Below, piece after piece: positions 39,006 to 48,552 of a DNA stretch of 52,994 nucleotides; positions within the stretch are counted from its first letter, which is position 1, and every line of letters starts with the position of its first letter. The stretch comes from Methylobacteriaceae bacterium (lineage in GTDB: Bacteria > Pseudomonadota > Alphaproteobacteria > Rhizobiales > Beijerinckiaceae). The stretch covers positions 1 through 52,994 of the forward strand of contig JAEULW010000152.1 in the NCBI GenBank assembly GCA_016793505.1, in the 5' to 3' direction. A program made the position numbers and the translations under genes. The notes beneath the pieces were generated by a model. It was not told the DNA's origin and ran no database searches. It saw only the letters and a program-made list of their open reading frames with translations.

Positions 39006-40142
39006 TCATGACGCCAACGCCTGACGCGCGATGACGACCCGCTGCACGTCGCTCGCGCCCTCGTAGATGCGCAAGGCGCGAATTTCGCGATACAGGCGCT
39101 CGACGACCGAGCCTTTGCGCACGCCGTCGCCGCCATGCAGCTGCACCGCCGTGTCGATGACGCGCTGCGCCGCTTCGGTGGCGTAGAACTTGGCCATCGC
39201 CGCCTCGCGGGTGACGCGCGCCGCGCCGTTGTCCTTGGCCCAGGCGGCGCGATAGACGAGCAGCGCGGCGGCGTCGATCTCGACGGCCATGTCGGCGAGA
39301 TGTCCCTGCACCATCTGCAGCGAGGTCAGCGGCGCGCCGCCGATCACGCGCGCGCGCGCGCGCGCGAGCGCTTCGTCGAAGGCGCGGCGCGCGAAGCCGA
39401 GCGCCGCCGCGCCGACCGTCGCGCGAAACACGTCGAGCACCGACATGGCGATGCGGAAGCCCTCGCCCGGCGCGCCGATCAACGCCGGATCGGGCAGGCG
39501 CATGTCGCGGAAACGCAACCGCGCCAGCGGATGCGGCGCGACCACGTCGATGCGCTCGACGATCTCCAAGCCGGGCGTCGTCGCCGGAACGAGGAAGGCC
39601 GAAAGTCCGCGCGCGCCGTCCTCGCCGCTGCGCGCGAACACGACATAGACGTCGGCGATGCCGCCGTTCGAGATGAAGGTCTTCTCGCCGTCGAGCGCCC
39701 AGCCGCCTTCGACACGGCGGGCGCGCGTCGCCAGCGCGGCGACGTCGGAGCCGGCTTCGGGCTCGGTGAGGGCGAAGGCGGCGATCGCCTCGCCGGCGCG
39801 GGTGCGTGCGAGCCAGCTGCGCTGCGCCGGCGTTCCGAACAGGCTGACGGCGCCCATGCCGAGGCCCTGCATGGCGAAGGCGAAATCGGCGAGTCCGTCG
39901 CAGCGCGCGAGCGTCTCGCGCATCAGGCAGAGGGCGCGCACATCGAGCGTCTCGCCCGCGCCGGCGCCGGTGAGCGCGAGCCAGCCGTCGGCGCCGAGCC
40001 GGCGCACGAGGTCGCGGCAAGCGGCGTCGACATCGTCATGATCGACCGGCGGAGCGGCGGCGCGCCAGGCCTCGGCGCGGGCGGCGAGGGCGCGATGGCG
40101 ATCCTCGAAGAACGGCCAGTCGAGAAAGGAGCGATCGGCCAT
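39006..40142 (-). CDS. Acyl-CoA dehydrogenase of the aromatic-CoA operon
   Basis: Predicted 378-residue flavoprotein. Motifs are [19 protein letters not shown] and [20 protein letters not shown], with the C-terminal catalytic Glu in [11 protein letters not shown]. It probably oxidises an alicyclic CoA intermediate after the ring has been dearomatised by the monooxygenase/reductase. The start at 40142 lies 1 bp after the enoyl-CoA hydratase stop. The frame is open upstream, but that stretch lies inside the hydratase gene. Confidence 0.92.
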   Translation of the reverse strand: MADRSFLDWPFFEDRHRALAARAEAWRAAAPPVDHDDVDAACRDLVRRLGADGWLALTGAGAGETLDVRALCLMRETLARCDGLADFAFAMQGLGMGAVSLFGTPAQRSWLARTRAGEAIAAFALTEPEAGSDVAALATRARRVEGGWALDGEKTFISNGGIADVYVVFARSGEDGARGLSAFLVPATTPGLEIVERIDVVAPHPLARLRFRDMRLPDPALIGAPGEGFRIAMSVLDVFRATVGAAALGFARRAFDEALARARARVIGGAPLTSLQMVQGHLADMAVEIDAAALLVYRAAWAKDNGAARVTREAAMAKFYATEAAQRVIDTAVQLHGGDGVRKGSVVERLYREIRALRIYEGASDVQRVVIARQALAS

Positions 40143-40143
40143 G

Positions 40144-40952
<809 letters not shown>

Positions 40953-40956
<4 letters not shown>

Positions 40957-41399
40957 GGCGTCTTTCCCGAGAGTCGTTTGAACGCGTCGGCCAGCGCGTC
41001 GATCTCGCTTTCCGTCAGGGCGACGAAAATGCGGTCGATCTCGGCCTCGTGGCGGGCGGCGATGCGCTCGAATTCGGCGCGGCCGCGCGCGGTGAGCGCG
41101 ACGCGCACGGAGCGCCGGTCGGCGGCGGAGGGCGTGCGCTGCGCCAGCCCCTCCTTCTCCAGCGCCTCGACGACGACCGTCGTATTGCCGCCGGAAACGA
41201 GCAGCATGCGCGAGAGTTCGCTCATCGTCATGCCGCCCTGGCGCCGCCACAGCGCCGCCATGACGTCGAAGCGCGGCAGCGTCGTGCCATGCTCGACGCG
41301 CAGGAAATCGCGCAGTCGCCGTTCGGCGGAACGGGTGACGCCGAGCAGGCGAATCCACAGCTTCAGGCGCTTCTTGGAGAGCTGATCGGGCGCGCCCAT
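40953..41399 (-). CDS. MarR family transcriptional regulator
   Basis: Predicted 148-residue winged-helix regulator. The core is [20 protein letters not shown] followed by [20 protein letters not shown] and a wing with [16 protein letters not shown]. It is encoded inside the aromatic-CoA operon, overlapping the SDR stop by one base and the hydratase start by four. Several MarR proteins in aromatic pathways are repressors that sense an aryl-CoA (for example BadR and CouR). It is the best candidate to bind the 12-2-12 palindrome at 44460-44485, which would make the operon autoregulated. Confidence 0.93.
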
Positions 41400-42136
41400 C
41401 AGGCTTCTCCGCCGCTGATCGCGATGGCCTGGCCGTTGACCGAGCGCGCCGCATCCGAGGCGAGCCAGAGCGCCGCCGCGACGATCTCGTCGGGATCGAT
41501 CAGGCGGCGCTGCGGATTGCCGGCGACGAGCGCGGCTTGGGCCGCAGCGCGGTCGCGACCGGTCTTCTCGACAATGGCGGCGATCGAGCGCCCGGTCATG
41601 TCGCTGTCGACGAAACCGGGGCAGATGGCGTTGGCGGTGATCTCGCGCGTCGCAATCTCCAGCGCGAGCGATCGGATCATGCCGACGACGCCGTGCTTGG
41701 CCGCCGCGTAGGCGGCGCAATAGGCGTAGCCCTTGAGTCCGGCGAGCGAGGCGATGGCGATCAGCCTGCCGCGTTCCGGCATCTGCGCGAGGCCGCCGCG
41801 CAAGGTGAGGAACGCGCCGGTGAGATTGACGTCGAGCATCGCGCGCCACAGATCGAGGCTGGTGCGCGGGAAAGGCGCAGTGTCGGCCGAGCCGGCGTTG
41901 GCGATGACGATGTCGCAGGGCCCGGCGTCGCGGAACAGCGCCTCGACCGAAGCTTCCTGCGTGACGTCACAGACGAGCGCGCGCGCGCCGGTCTCAGTGG
42001 CGATGCGCTGCAGCGCCTCGCGTCGCCGGCCGGCGATCGTCACCTCGGCGCCCGCCGCGGCGAAGCCGCGCGCCAACGCCGCGCCGACGCCGGAGCCGCC
42101 GCCGGTGATGAGTGCGCGTCGGCCGGCGAACTTCAT
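41399..42136 (-). CDS. SDR family oxidoreductase of the aromatic-CoA operon
   Basis: Predicted 245-residue short-chain dehydrogenase. The nucleotide-binding glycine motif is [11 protein letters not shown] and the active-site Tyr-x-x-x-Lys is in YAAAKHG. NANAGS corresponds to the NAG motif. It overlaps the monooxygenase/reductase gene by 4 bp. It probably interconverts a hydroxy and keto group on an alicyclic or ring-opened CoA intermediate, in the manner of a 3-hydroxyacyl-CoA dehydrogenase. Confidence 0.92.
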   Translation of the reverse strand: MKFAGRRALITGGGSGVGAALARGFAAAGAEVTIAGRRREALQRIATETGARALVCDVTQEASVEALFRDAGPCDIVIANAGSADTAPFPRTSLDLWRAMLDVNLTGAFLTLRGGLAQMPERGRLIAIASLAGLKGYAYCAAYAAAKHGVVGMIRSLALEIATREITANAICPGFVDSDMTGRSIAAIVEKTGRDRAAAQAALVAGNPQRRLIDPDEIVAAALWLASDAARSVNGQAIAISGGEA

Positions 42137-44418
42137 GCGCGGATCGTCTCCTGCGCCTGTTCGGCGAGGCGACGCGCCTGATCGCGGCCGGCGAGATAGG
42201 GCAGGGGCCAGGCGGTTCGGCGATCGCCGAGCCGCAGGGCGGCGTGCAGCGTCCAGTAGGGATCGGCCAGATGCGGACGCGCCAGACAGACGAGATCGGC
42301 GCGGCCCGCGAGCAGAATCGAGTTGACGTGATCAGGCTCGACGATGTTGCCGACCGCCATCGTCGCGAGCCCCGCCTCGTTGCGGATGCGATCGGAGAAC
42401 GGGGTCTGGAACATGCGGCCATAGACGGGTCGCGCCTCGATCGAGGTCTGGCCCGCCGAGACGTCGATGACGTCGCAGCCGGCTTGCGCGAAGGCGCGGG
42501 CGATGGCGACCGCCTCTTCGGGCGTGACGCCGCGCGGGCCGACCCAGTCGTTCGCCGAAATGCGCACCGACATCGGCTTGCCCGCCGGCCATGCCGCGCG
42601 CATGGCGCGGAACACTTCGAGCGGCCAGCGCAGACGATTGTCCAGCGAGCCGCCATAGGCGTCGTCACGCGCATTCGACAGCGGCGAGATGAAGGACGAG
42701 ACGAGATAGCCATGCGCGGCGTGCAGTTCGATCATGTCGAAGCCGGCGCGATCGGCCATCCGCGCGGCGGCGACGAATTCGTCGCGCACGCGATCCATGT
42801 CGGCGCGCGTCATGGCGCGGGGCGGCGGATTGTCCGCCGACCAGGCGATCGGCGAGGCCGAGATCGTCTGCCAGTTGTCCGCCGCGAGCGGCGCGTCCAT
42901 CCGCTCCCAGCCGAGCTGCGTCGAACCCTTGCGGCCGGAATGGCCGATCTGGCAACAGATCTTCGCCGAAGTCTCGGCATGCACGAAATCGACGAGGCGC
43001 TTCCACGCGGCTTCGTGTTCGGGCGCGTAGAGGCCGGGGCAGCCCGGCGTGATGCGGCCCTCGGGCGAGACGCAGGTCATCTCGGTGAAGACGAGCCCGG
43101 CGCCGCCCTTGGCGCGCTCGGCGTAATGCACGAAGTGCCAGTCCGTCGGGCGGCCCTCGACCGCCCTGTACTGCGCCATCGGCGAGACGACGACGCGATT
43201 GACGAGCGTCATGTCGCGCAGCCGGAACGGAGCGAACATCGGCGCGCGGCCGGGCTCGCCGCCCGCCTGGGTCTGGAACCAGTCCTCCGCCGCGCGCAGC
43301 CAGTGCGGATCGCGCAGGCGCAGATTTTCGTGGCTGATGCGCTGGCTGCGGGTGAGCAGCGAATAGGCGAACTGCAAGGGCGGCATGTCGAGATAGCGCT
43401 CGACCTGCTCGAACCATTCGAGGCTGTTGCGCGCCGCCGATTGCAGGCGCAGCACCTCGAGACGACGCTCGGACTGGTAACGCTCGAACGCGGCCGGCAT
43501 GCTCGGCTCGCTGTGCAGATAGTCGGCGAGCGCGATGGCGCTGTCGAAGGCGAGGCGCGAGCCCGAGCCGATCGAGAAATGGCCCGTCGCCGCCGCGTCG
43601 CCCATCAGCACGACATTCTCGTGATGCCAGCGCTCGCAGATGACGCGCGGAAAATTCATCCACACCGCCGAGCCGCGCAGATGCGCGGCGTTCGACATCA
43701 GCGCATGGCCGCCGAGATGGGCGGCGAAGACGCGTTCGCAGGCGGCGACCGTCTCCTCCTTCGACATGTCCGCGAAGCCGAAGCGATCCCAGGTCGCCTG
43801 CGAACATTCGACGATGAAGGTCGCGGTGTCGGCGTCGAACTGGTAGACATGCGCCCACATCCAGCCATGTTCGGTCTTCTCGAAGATGAAGGTGAAGGCG
43901 TCGTCGAATTTCTGATGCGTGCCGAGCCAGACGAACTTGCACAGCCGCATGTCGATGTCGGGCCGGAAGACGTGTTCGTATTCCTTGCGCACCAGCGAGT
44001 TGATGCCGTCCGCGGCGACGACGAGGTCGTAGTCGCGGCGCAGCGCCTCGGCGGAGCGGAATTCGGTCTCGAAGCGCAGATCGACGCCGAGTTCGCGGGC
44101 GCGCTGCTGCAACAGGATCAGCATCTGCTTGCGGCCGATGCCGGCGAAGCCGTGGCCGCCCGAGACGGTGCGATGACCGGCATGCACGACGGCGATGTCG
44201 TCCCAATAGGCGAAATGCGCGCGGATGGCGTCGGCGCTCCTGGGATCGTTGCCCTGCATCCGCGACAATGCGTCGTCCGACAGCACGACGCCCCAGCCGA
44301 ACGTGTCATTGGCGCGGTTGCGCTCCAGAACGACGACCTCGTGCGCGGCGTCGCGCAGCTTCATCGAGATGGCGAAGTAGAGGCCGGCCGGCCCGCCGCC
44401 CAGACACAGAATGCGCAT
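42133..44418 (-). CDS. Bifunctional aryl-CoA monooxygenase/reductase (2-aminobenzoyl-CoA or salicylyl-CoA 5-hydroxylase type)
   Basis: Predicted 761-residue fusion. The first half (about residues 1-390) is an FAD monooxygenase with [17 protein letters not shown] at the N-terminus and [20 protein letters not shown] further on. The second half (about 400-745) is an old-yellow-enzyme-type FMN reductase, with [20 protein letters not shown] and [11 protein letters not shown]. This arrangement is that of the A. evansii 2-aminobenzoyl-CoA monooxygenase/reductase, which hydroxylates and reduces the ring, and of proteins named salicylyl-CoA 5-hydroxylase. It is the first gene of the operon; GGGAGGG lies just before ATG 44418, and a promoter with a palindrome is directly upstream. 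Confidence 0.93.
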   Translation of the reverse strand: MRILCLGGGPAGLYFAISMKLRDAAHEVVVLERNRANDTFGWGVVLSDDALSRMQGNDPRSADAIRAHFAYWDDIAVVHAGHRTVSGGHGFAGIGRKQMLILLQQRARELGVDLRFETEFRSAEALRRDYDLVVAADGINSLVRKEYEHVFRPDIDMRLCKFVWLGTHQKFDDAFTFIFEKTEHGWMWAHVYQFDADTATFIVECSQATWDRFGFADMSKEETVAACERVFAAHLGGHALMSNAAHLRGSAVWMNFPRVICERWHHENVVLMGDAAATGHFSIGSGSRLAFDSAIALADYLHSEPSMPAAFERYQSERRLEVLRLQSAARNSLEWFEQVERYLDMPPLQFAYSLLTRSQRISHENLRLRDPHWLRAAEDWFQTQAGGEPGRAPMFAPFRLRDMTLVNRVVVSPMAQYRAVEGRPTDWHFVHYAERAKGGAGLVFTEMTCVSPEGRITPGCPGLYAPEHEAAWKRLVDFVHAETSAKICCQIGHSGRKGSTQLGWERMDAPLAADNWQTISASPIAWSADNPPPRAMTRADMDRVRDEFVAAARMADRAGFDMIELHAAHGYLVSSFISPLSNARDDAYGGSLDNRLRWPLEVFRAMRAAWPAGKPMSVRISANDWVGPRGVTPEEAVAIARAFAQAGCDVIDVSAGQTSIEARPVYGRMFQTPFSDRIRNEAGLATMAVGNIVEPDHVNSILLAGRADLVCLARPHLADPYWTLHAALRLGDRRTAWPLPYLAGRDQARRLAEQAQETIRA

Positions 44419-44436
44419 GCGCCCTCCCGTCAGCCG

Positions 44437-44464
44437 AGCCTAGCCCGGGAACGAGAAAATTCAA
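44437..44464 (-). promoter_or_regulatory. Candidate promoter of the aromatic-CoA operon
   Basis: On the minus strand, TTGAAT (44464-44459), a 16-bp spacer and TAGGCT (44442-44437) precede the start codon by about 18 bp. The -35 lies inside the palindrome, so a bound repressor would block RNA polymerase. Confidence 0.45.
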
Positions 44465-44485
44465 GTTCAAAGTTTTGAACTTGAA
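44460..44485. promoter_or_regulatory. Perfect 12-2-12 palindromic operator
   Basis: TTCAAGTTCAAA, two bases (GT), then the exact inverted copy TTTGAACTTGAA. This AT-rich dyad stands out in very GC-rich DNA and overlaps the predicted -35 of the aromatic-CoA operon. It has the size and symmetry of a MarR-type operator. A role as terminator of the upstream GntR gene is possible but less likely, since the stem is AT-rich. Confidence 0.75.
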
Positions 44486-44500
44486 ATAATTGGCTGGCGA

Positions 44501-45190
44501 TCAGGCGCCGGATTCGCCCAGGAGGCGGGCGACGGATGTTTCGGTCGCGCCCAGATGCGCGTCCATCAGACCGGTCGCGGCCGCGACGTCGCGCGCCAGC
44601 ACGGCCGTAGTGATCGCCGCATGTTCGGCGTTGACGTCGCGCACCTCGGCGGCGGCCTCGCGATGGCTGAGAAGCCGGATCTTGCGGTAACGCTCGGAAT
44701 GGTCGGCGAGCGTGTTCCAGAAGCGCAGCAGCCAGTCTGAGCCGCAGGGCGCGACCAGCGCGTGATGAAAGCGGCGGTGGCGCTGCTCCCACAGCGCCGC
44801 GCCGTCGCGATCCGACGCATCGCGCGGCAGCGGCGTGCGCGTCAGCAGATGCAGGGCGGCGACGATGTCGGCCTCCCATTGCGCGTCGCCGCGGGCGATG
44901 GCGGCGGCAAGGCAGGCGCGTTCGATCAGCCGGCGCGTCGCCATCAGATCGTGAAGCTCGGCCAGAGAGGCCGAAGTGACGCGCGCGCCGCGATGCGTTT
45001 CGCCCTCGACCAGGCTTTCGGAGGCGAGCCGCATCAGCGCCTCGCGGATCGGCGTCAGGCCGAGCTGGTAGCGGTCGGCGAGGTCGGCGGCGCGCAGCCG
45101 GTCGCCGGGCATCAGGTCGCCATGCAGAATCTCGCCGCGCAGCGTGCGGTAGGCGCGTTCGGAGAGGGAGAGGTCGTCTGCGGTCGGCAT
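44501..45190 (-). CDS. GntR family transcriptional regulator (FCD domain)
   Basis: Predicted 229-residue regulator. The DNA-binding domain includes LMPGDRLRAADLADRYQLGL and TPIREALMRLASESLV; the FCD domain follows from about residue 85, with metal-site-type residues in RRFHHALV and NAEHAAI. It is divergent from the FAH/TRAP operon across 81 bp that contain an AT-rich palindromic stretch, so it most likely controls that operon. It also lies directly upstream of the aromatic-CoA operon on the same strand, 82 bp away. The effector is probably an organic acid taken up by the TRAP system. Confidence 0.92.
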   Translation of the reverse strand: MPTADDLSLSERAYRTLRGEILHGDLMPGDRLRAADLADRYQLGLTPIREALMRLASESLVEGETHRGARVTSASLAELHDLMATRRLIERACLAAAIARGDAQWEADIVAALHLLTRTPLPRDASDRDGAALWEQRHRRFHHALVAPCGSDWLLRFWNTLADHSERYRKIRLLSHREAAAEVRDVNAEHAAITTAVLARDVAAATGLMDAHLGATETSVARLLGESGA

Positions 45191-45210
45191 GTCGAGCGTC
45201 CGGGCGCCGA

Positions 45211-45240
45211 ATTTTATCTTGACAGAACGATTTTATAAAA
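45211..45240. promoter_or_regulatory. AT-rich operator/promoter element between GntR and FAH genes
   Basis: ATTTTAT occurs twice (45211-45217 and 45230-45236), and the second copy runs into the perfect palindrome TTTTATAAAA (45231-45240). The element sits between the divergent regulator and the hydrolase gene and is far more AT-rich than its surroundings. It is the likely binding region of the GntR protein and of RNA polymerase. Confidence 0.5.
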
Positions 45241-45271
45241 GAAGGATCAACTCATATCAAGGGGGCGTGGG

Positions 45272-46183
45272 ATGGCCGGGGGCGGATCGAGCTGGAGTCT
45301 GGCGACGCTCGCCGTCGACGGCGCGCCCGTCGCGTGCCTGGAGACGCGCGCGGCCTGCTATCGCCTTGCGCCCTCGCTCGCCCGGGTCGGGCGCCCGGGC
45401 GCGACGTCCGTCGCCGCCCTGTTCGAGGACTGGCCGGCCGCTGCAGCGGCGCTCGAGGCGGCCGCCTCGCGCGTCGAGGCCGCCGATCGCGTCGAGGGCG
45501 CGCGCCTCGCGCCGATCCTCTATCCGGGCAAGATCCTGTGCGCCGGGGCGAACTACTACGATCACCTCGCCGAGATGGGCATGCCCGGCGCGCGGAAGGA
45601 GGATCAGCGGCTGTTCTTCTTCATGAAGCCGTCGCGCAACGCCGTCGTCGGCGAGGGCGCGAGCGTGCGCATGCCGATCGGCACGAAGGCGTTCGACTGG
45701 GAGATCGAGCTCGCCCTCGTCATCGGCCGCACGGCGCGCAATGTCGGCGCCGAGACGGCGCTGTCGCATGTCGCGGGCTGGACGGTGGCGATCGACTTCT
45801 CGGCGCGCGACCACAATCGCGCGCCCGAGACCTTCTACAAGCTCGACTGGGTGGCGGGTAAAGCCAACGACACCTGCTGTCCGCTCGGGCCGCGCATCAC
45901 GCCGTTCTCCGCGCTCGCCGATCCGCAGGACGTCGGCCTGAAATTGTGGGTGAACGGCGAGCTCAAGCAGGACGGGCGCTCGCGCGACATGATCTTCAGC
46001 GTCGCCGAGCAGATCGCCACCGCCTCGCGCATCATGACGCTCGATCCGGGCGACGTGCTGCTGACCGGCACGCCGGCCGGCGTCGGCGTTCCCAGACAGA
46101 CATTCCTGAAGGTCGGCGATCGCGTCGACGCAGAGATCGAGAACATCGGAAGACTGTCCGTGACGATCTGCGAACCGCGCTGA
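45272..46183 (+). CDS. Fumarylacetoacetate hydrolase (FAH) family protein
   Basis: Predicted 303-residue metal-dependent hydrolase or hydratase/decarboxylase. Divalent-metal ligands appear as the two Glu of DWEIELALVIG and the Asp of VAIDFSARD. ILCAGANYYDHLAEMGM and LLTGTPAGVG are the usual entry and closing motifs. Family members cleave 2,4-diketo acids (including 2,4-diketo-3-deoxysugar acids) or hydrate aromatic meta-cleavage products. As the first gene of a TRAP operon with an SDR and an epimerase, a role in acid-sugar breakdown seems most likely, but this is not proven by sequence. Confidence 0.92.
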   Translation: MAGGGSSWSLATLAVDGAPVACLETRAACYRLAPSLARVGRPGATSVAALFEDWPAAAAALEAAASRVEAADRVEGARLAPILYPGKILCAGANYYDHLAEMGMPGARKEDQRLFFFMKPSRNAVVGEGASVRMPIGTKAFDWEIELALVIGRTARNVGAETALSHVAGWTVAIDFSARDHNRAPETFYKLDWVAGKANDTCCPLGPRITPFSALADPQDVGLKLWVNGELKQDGRSRDMIFSVAEQIATASRIMTLDPGDVLLTGTPAGVGVPRQTFLKVGDRVDAEIENIGRLSVTICEPR

Positions 46184-46221
46184 AGGCGCGGACGCCCGTC
46201 GTAGTTGCAGGGGAGGTTCGG

Positions 46222-47202
46222 ATGAAACCCGCATTCGCTTTGGCCGCGGCGTTGCTCGCGGCGACGGCCTTCGTGACGTCCGCCGCGGCGCAGACCGAGA
46301 TCCGCATCTCGACGGCTGCGCCGGACGTCTCGCCGCTCTCCGACGCCTTCCGCCAGATGAAGGCGCGGATGGAGGCGAAGTTCAAGGACCTGAAAGTCTC
46401 GGTGCACACCGCCAGCTCGCTGTTCCGGCAGGGCACGGAACTGCCGGCGCTGCAGCGCGGCAATCTCGAAATGGCGAGCCCGGTCACCTTCGAGATCGAG
46501 GCGCAACTGCCCGAATACGGCGCCTTCAGCGCCGCCTATCTGTTTCGCGACGCCGATCATCTGATCAAGACGTTCCGCTCCGACATCGGCGCGGAGTTCG
46601 TCAAGGACGTCGCCGACAAGATGGGGATCGTCATTCTCGACACCGCCTATCTCGGCACGCGCACCGTCAATCTGCGCGGCGACAAAGCGGTCGCCAAGCC
46701 GACCGATCTTTCCGGCGTGAAGATGCGCATGCCGCCGGGCCCCGCCTTCCAGATGCTCGCCAAGGCGCTCGGGGCGACCGCGGTGTCGATGCCGATCACC
46801 GAGGTCTATCTGGCGTTGAAGACCGGCGCGATCGACGCGCAGGACAATCCGACCAACATGACGCGCGACTGGAAATTTCACGAGGTGACCGGACAGGTGA
46901 TCCTGACCCGTCATCTGGTGCAGCCCGTGTTCATCGCCATCGCCAGGCCGTTCTTCGACAAGCTGCCGGCCGACCAGCAGGCCGAGCTGCGCGCCGCCGC
47001 GCGCGAGGCCGCCGACGCGCAGATCGCCAAGACGCTGAAGGACGAGAAGGACGCGGTCGACACCTTCCGCGGCGCCGGAATCAAGATCGTCGAGCCCGAC
47101 ATCGCCGCCTTCCGCGCCGCGGTGATGGAGCAGTACAGGCAGGCTGGCCTGATGGAGAAGTGGAAGCCGGGCCTCGTCGCGCGCATCGACGCGGTGAAAT
47201 AG
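46222..47202 (+). CDS. TRAP transporter solute-binding protein, DctP type
   Basis: Predicted 326-residue periplasmic receptor with a Sec signal peptide cleaved after about TSAAAQ (residue 24). The DctP fold is seen in LPALQRGNLEMASPV, then LSGVKMRMPPGPAFQMLAKA and TEVYLALKTGAIDAQDNP. The conserved Arg that binds the ligand carboxylate is the one in KMRMPP. The ligand is therefore an organic acid, such as a sugar acid or keto acid. GGGAGG precedes ATG 46222. It works with the DctQ/DctM pair downstream; an SDR gene lies between them. Confidence 0.94.
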   Translation: MKPAFALAAALLAATAFVTSAAAQTEIRISTAAPDVSPLSDAFRQMKARMEAKFKDLKVSVHTASSLFRQGTELPALQRGNLEMASPVTFEIEAQLPEYGAFSAAYLFRDADHLIKTFRSDIGAEFVKDVADKMGIVILDTAYLGTRTVNLRGDKAVAKPTDLSGVKMRMPPGPAFQMLAKALGATAVSMPITEVYLALKTGAIDAQDNPTNMTRDWKFHEVTGQVILTRHLVQPVFIAIARPFFDKLPADQQAELRAAAREAADAQIAKTLKDEKDAVDTFRGAGIKIVEPDIAAFRAAVMEQYRQAGLMEKWKPGLVARIDAVK

Positions 47203-47216
47203 GCGGGCTGCGCGCC

Positions 47217-47948
47217 ATGGGCGCCCGCCGGACCGCTGTCGTGACCGGCGCCGCGCAAGGCATCGGTCTCGCCATCGTCCGGCGTCTGGCGCGCGAGGGC
47301 GCCCGCGTCCTCGCCATGGATCGCAACGCGGAACGACTCGATGCAGCAGTCCGCGCGCTGGCGGGCGAATCGCTCGACGTCGTCGCCGCGCCTGCCGATG
47401 TCTGCGACCGCGCCTCGGTCGTCGCCGCGCTGGCAGATGTCGGACGCCTCGAGGCGATCGTGACGGCGGCCGGAATCTACGACGACGCGGCGTTTCTCGA
47501 TCTCACCGAGGAGGCGTTCCGGCGCATGCTGGAGGTCAATGTGATCGGGACCTTCATCGCCGCGCAGGAGGCCGCCCGCCGCATGTCGTCCGGCGGGCGG
47601 ATCGTCACGATCTCCTCGCGCGGCGCGCTCGGCGGGACGCGCTTTGCCCATTACGTCGCCTCGAAGGCGGCCGTCATCGGCCTGACCCGGGCGATGGCGA
47701 TGGAGCTGCGCGCAGCGGGCATCGCCGTCAATTCCGTCGCGCCGGGCTTCACCGACACGCCGATGACGCGCTCGGCGCCGCCCGAGATGTTCGCCGCCTG
47801 GGAGAAGCTCGAACCCTCGGGCAAGGCGGCCTCGCCGGACGAGATCGCCAACGCCGTCGCCTTTCTGGCTGCGCCGACGACGACCTTCATCACCGGACAG
47901 ACGCTGTTCGTCGACGGCGGCAAATCGCTCGGCGGGCTGACCATCTGA
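47217..47948 (+). CDS. SDR family oxidoreductase of the TRAP operon
   Basis: Predicted 243-residue short-chain dehydrogenase. The glycine motif is TGAAQGIGLAIV, the active-site Tyr-x-x-x-Lys is in HYVASKAAVIG, and NSVAPGFTDTPM follows. Asp in AMDRN after the second strand favours NAD+. It begins 14 bp after the receptor gene. Likely oxidises a hydroxyl of the imported acid or its product; 2-keto-3-deoxy-acid dehydrogenases of the L-fuconate type are a known precedent paired with FAH-family hydrolases. Confidence 0.92.
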   Translation: MGARRTAVVTGAAQGIGLAIVRRLAREGARVLAMDRNAERLDAAVRALAGESLDVVAAPADVCDRASVVAALADVGRLEAIVTAAGIYDDAAFLDLTEEAFRRMLEVNVIGTFIAAQEAARRMSSGGRIVTISSRGALGGTRFAHYVASKAAVIGLTRAMAMELRAAGIAVNSVAPGFTDTPMTRSAPPEMFAAWEKLEPSGKAASPDEIANAVAFLAAPTTTFITGQTLFVDGGKSLGGLTI

Positions 47949-48018
47949 GCATCAGGACTGAGGCTTGCGGGACCCGACATGCGCCGATCGACGACGAATT
48001 CCGGAATGGACCGGTGAC

Positions 48019-48552
48019 ATGACGCAGAGCTCAGGCCGCGCGCCGACCCGAGATGCGCTGCGGCGTCTGGCCGGGCGCGTCGCCGCGGCGAGTTTCGGCG
48101 TCGTCTTCGCGCTGTTCGTTCTGGGCGTGGCCATGCGCTACCTGTTCGGCAGGCCGCTGTCCTGGCTCGACGAGGCGGTGACGCTGATCAGCGTCTGGTC
48201 GACTTTCTGGACCGCCGCTTTCGTGCTGGCCTTTCGCGAGCACATCGCCTTCGACGTGGCGTTCGGCGCCTTGCCGGCTGCACTGCAGCGACTGTCGCTG
48301 TTGCTCGGCTGCCTCATGTTCGTCGGTCTGATCGGCGCGGCGATGCCGGGCCTCGTCGACTACACGCTGTTCCTGTGGCGCGAACGCACCGACGCCATGC
48401 AGTTGCGGCTCGATTATGTCTACGCCGTCTTTCCGGCCTTTCTCGCCGTCATTGGCGCAAGACTGCTCGCCGTGGCGACTCGCCTCGCCTTCGGCGACTG
48501 GCGGGCCGAACTCGCCCGATGGAGCAGCGGCGCCGAGGGGAGCGCGCCATGA
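48019..48552 (+). CDS. TRAP transporter small permease, DctQ type
   Basis: Predicted 177-residue membrane protein with four helices: about residues 20-42 (FGVVFALFVLGVAMRYLFG), 50-70, 90-112 and 130-150. The motif RPLSWLDEAVTLISVW is typical of DctQ. I chose ATG 48019 over 47965 because the upstream extension (RDPTCADRR) is not membrane-like or conserved. Its stop overlaps the DctM start by 4 bp. It forms the membrane complex with DctM. Confidence 0.92.
   Translation: MTQSSGRAPTRDALRRLAGRVAAASFGVVFALFVLGVAMRYLFGRPLSWLDEAVTLISVWSTFWTAAFVLAFREHIAFDVAFGALPAALQRLSLLLGCLMFVGLIGAAMPGLVDYTLFLWRERTDAMQLRLDYVYAVFPAFLAVIGARLLAVATRLAFGDWRAELARWSSGAEGSAP

Noticed and set aside
45219-45239. TTGACA followed by TATAAA as a sigma-70 promoter for the FAH gene
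   Set aside because: The spacing is only 9 bp, far short of the 16-18 bp needed, so the two hexamers cannot act together.
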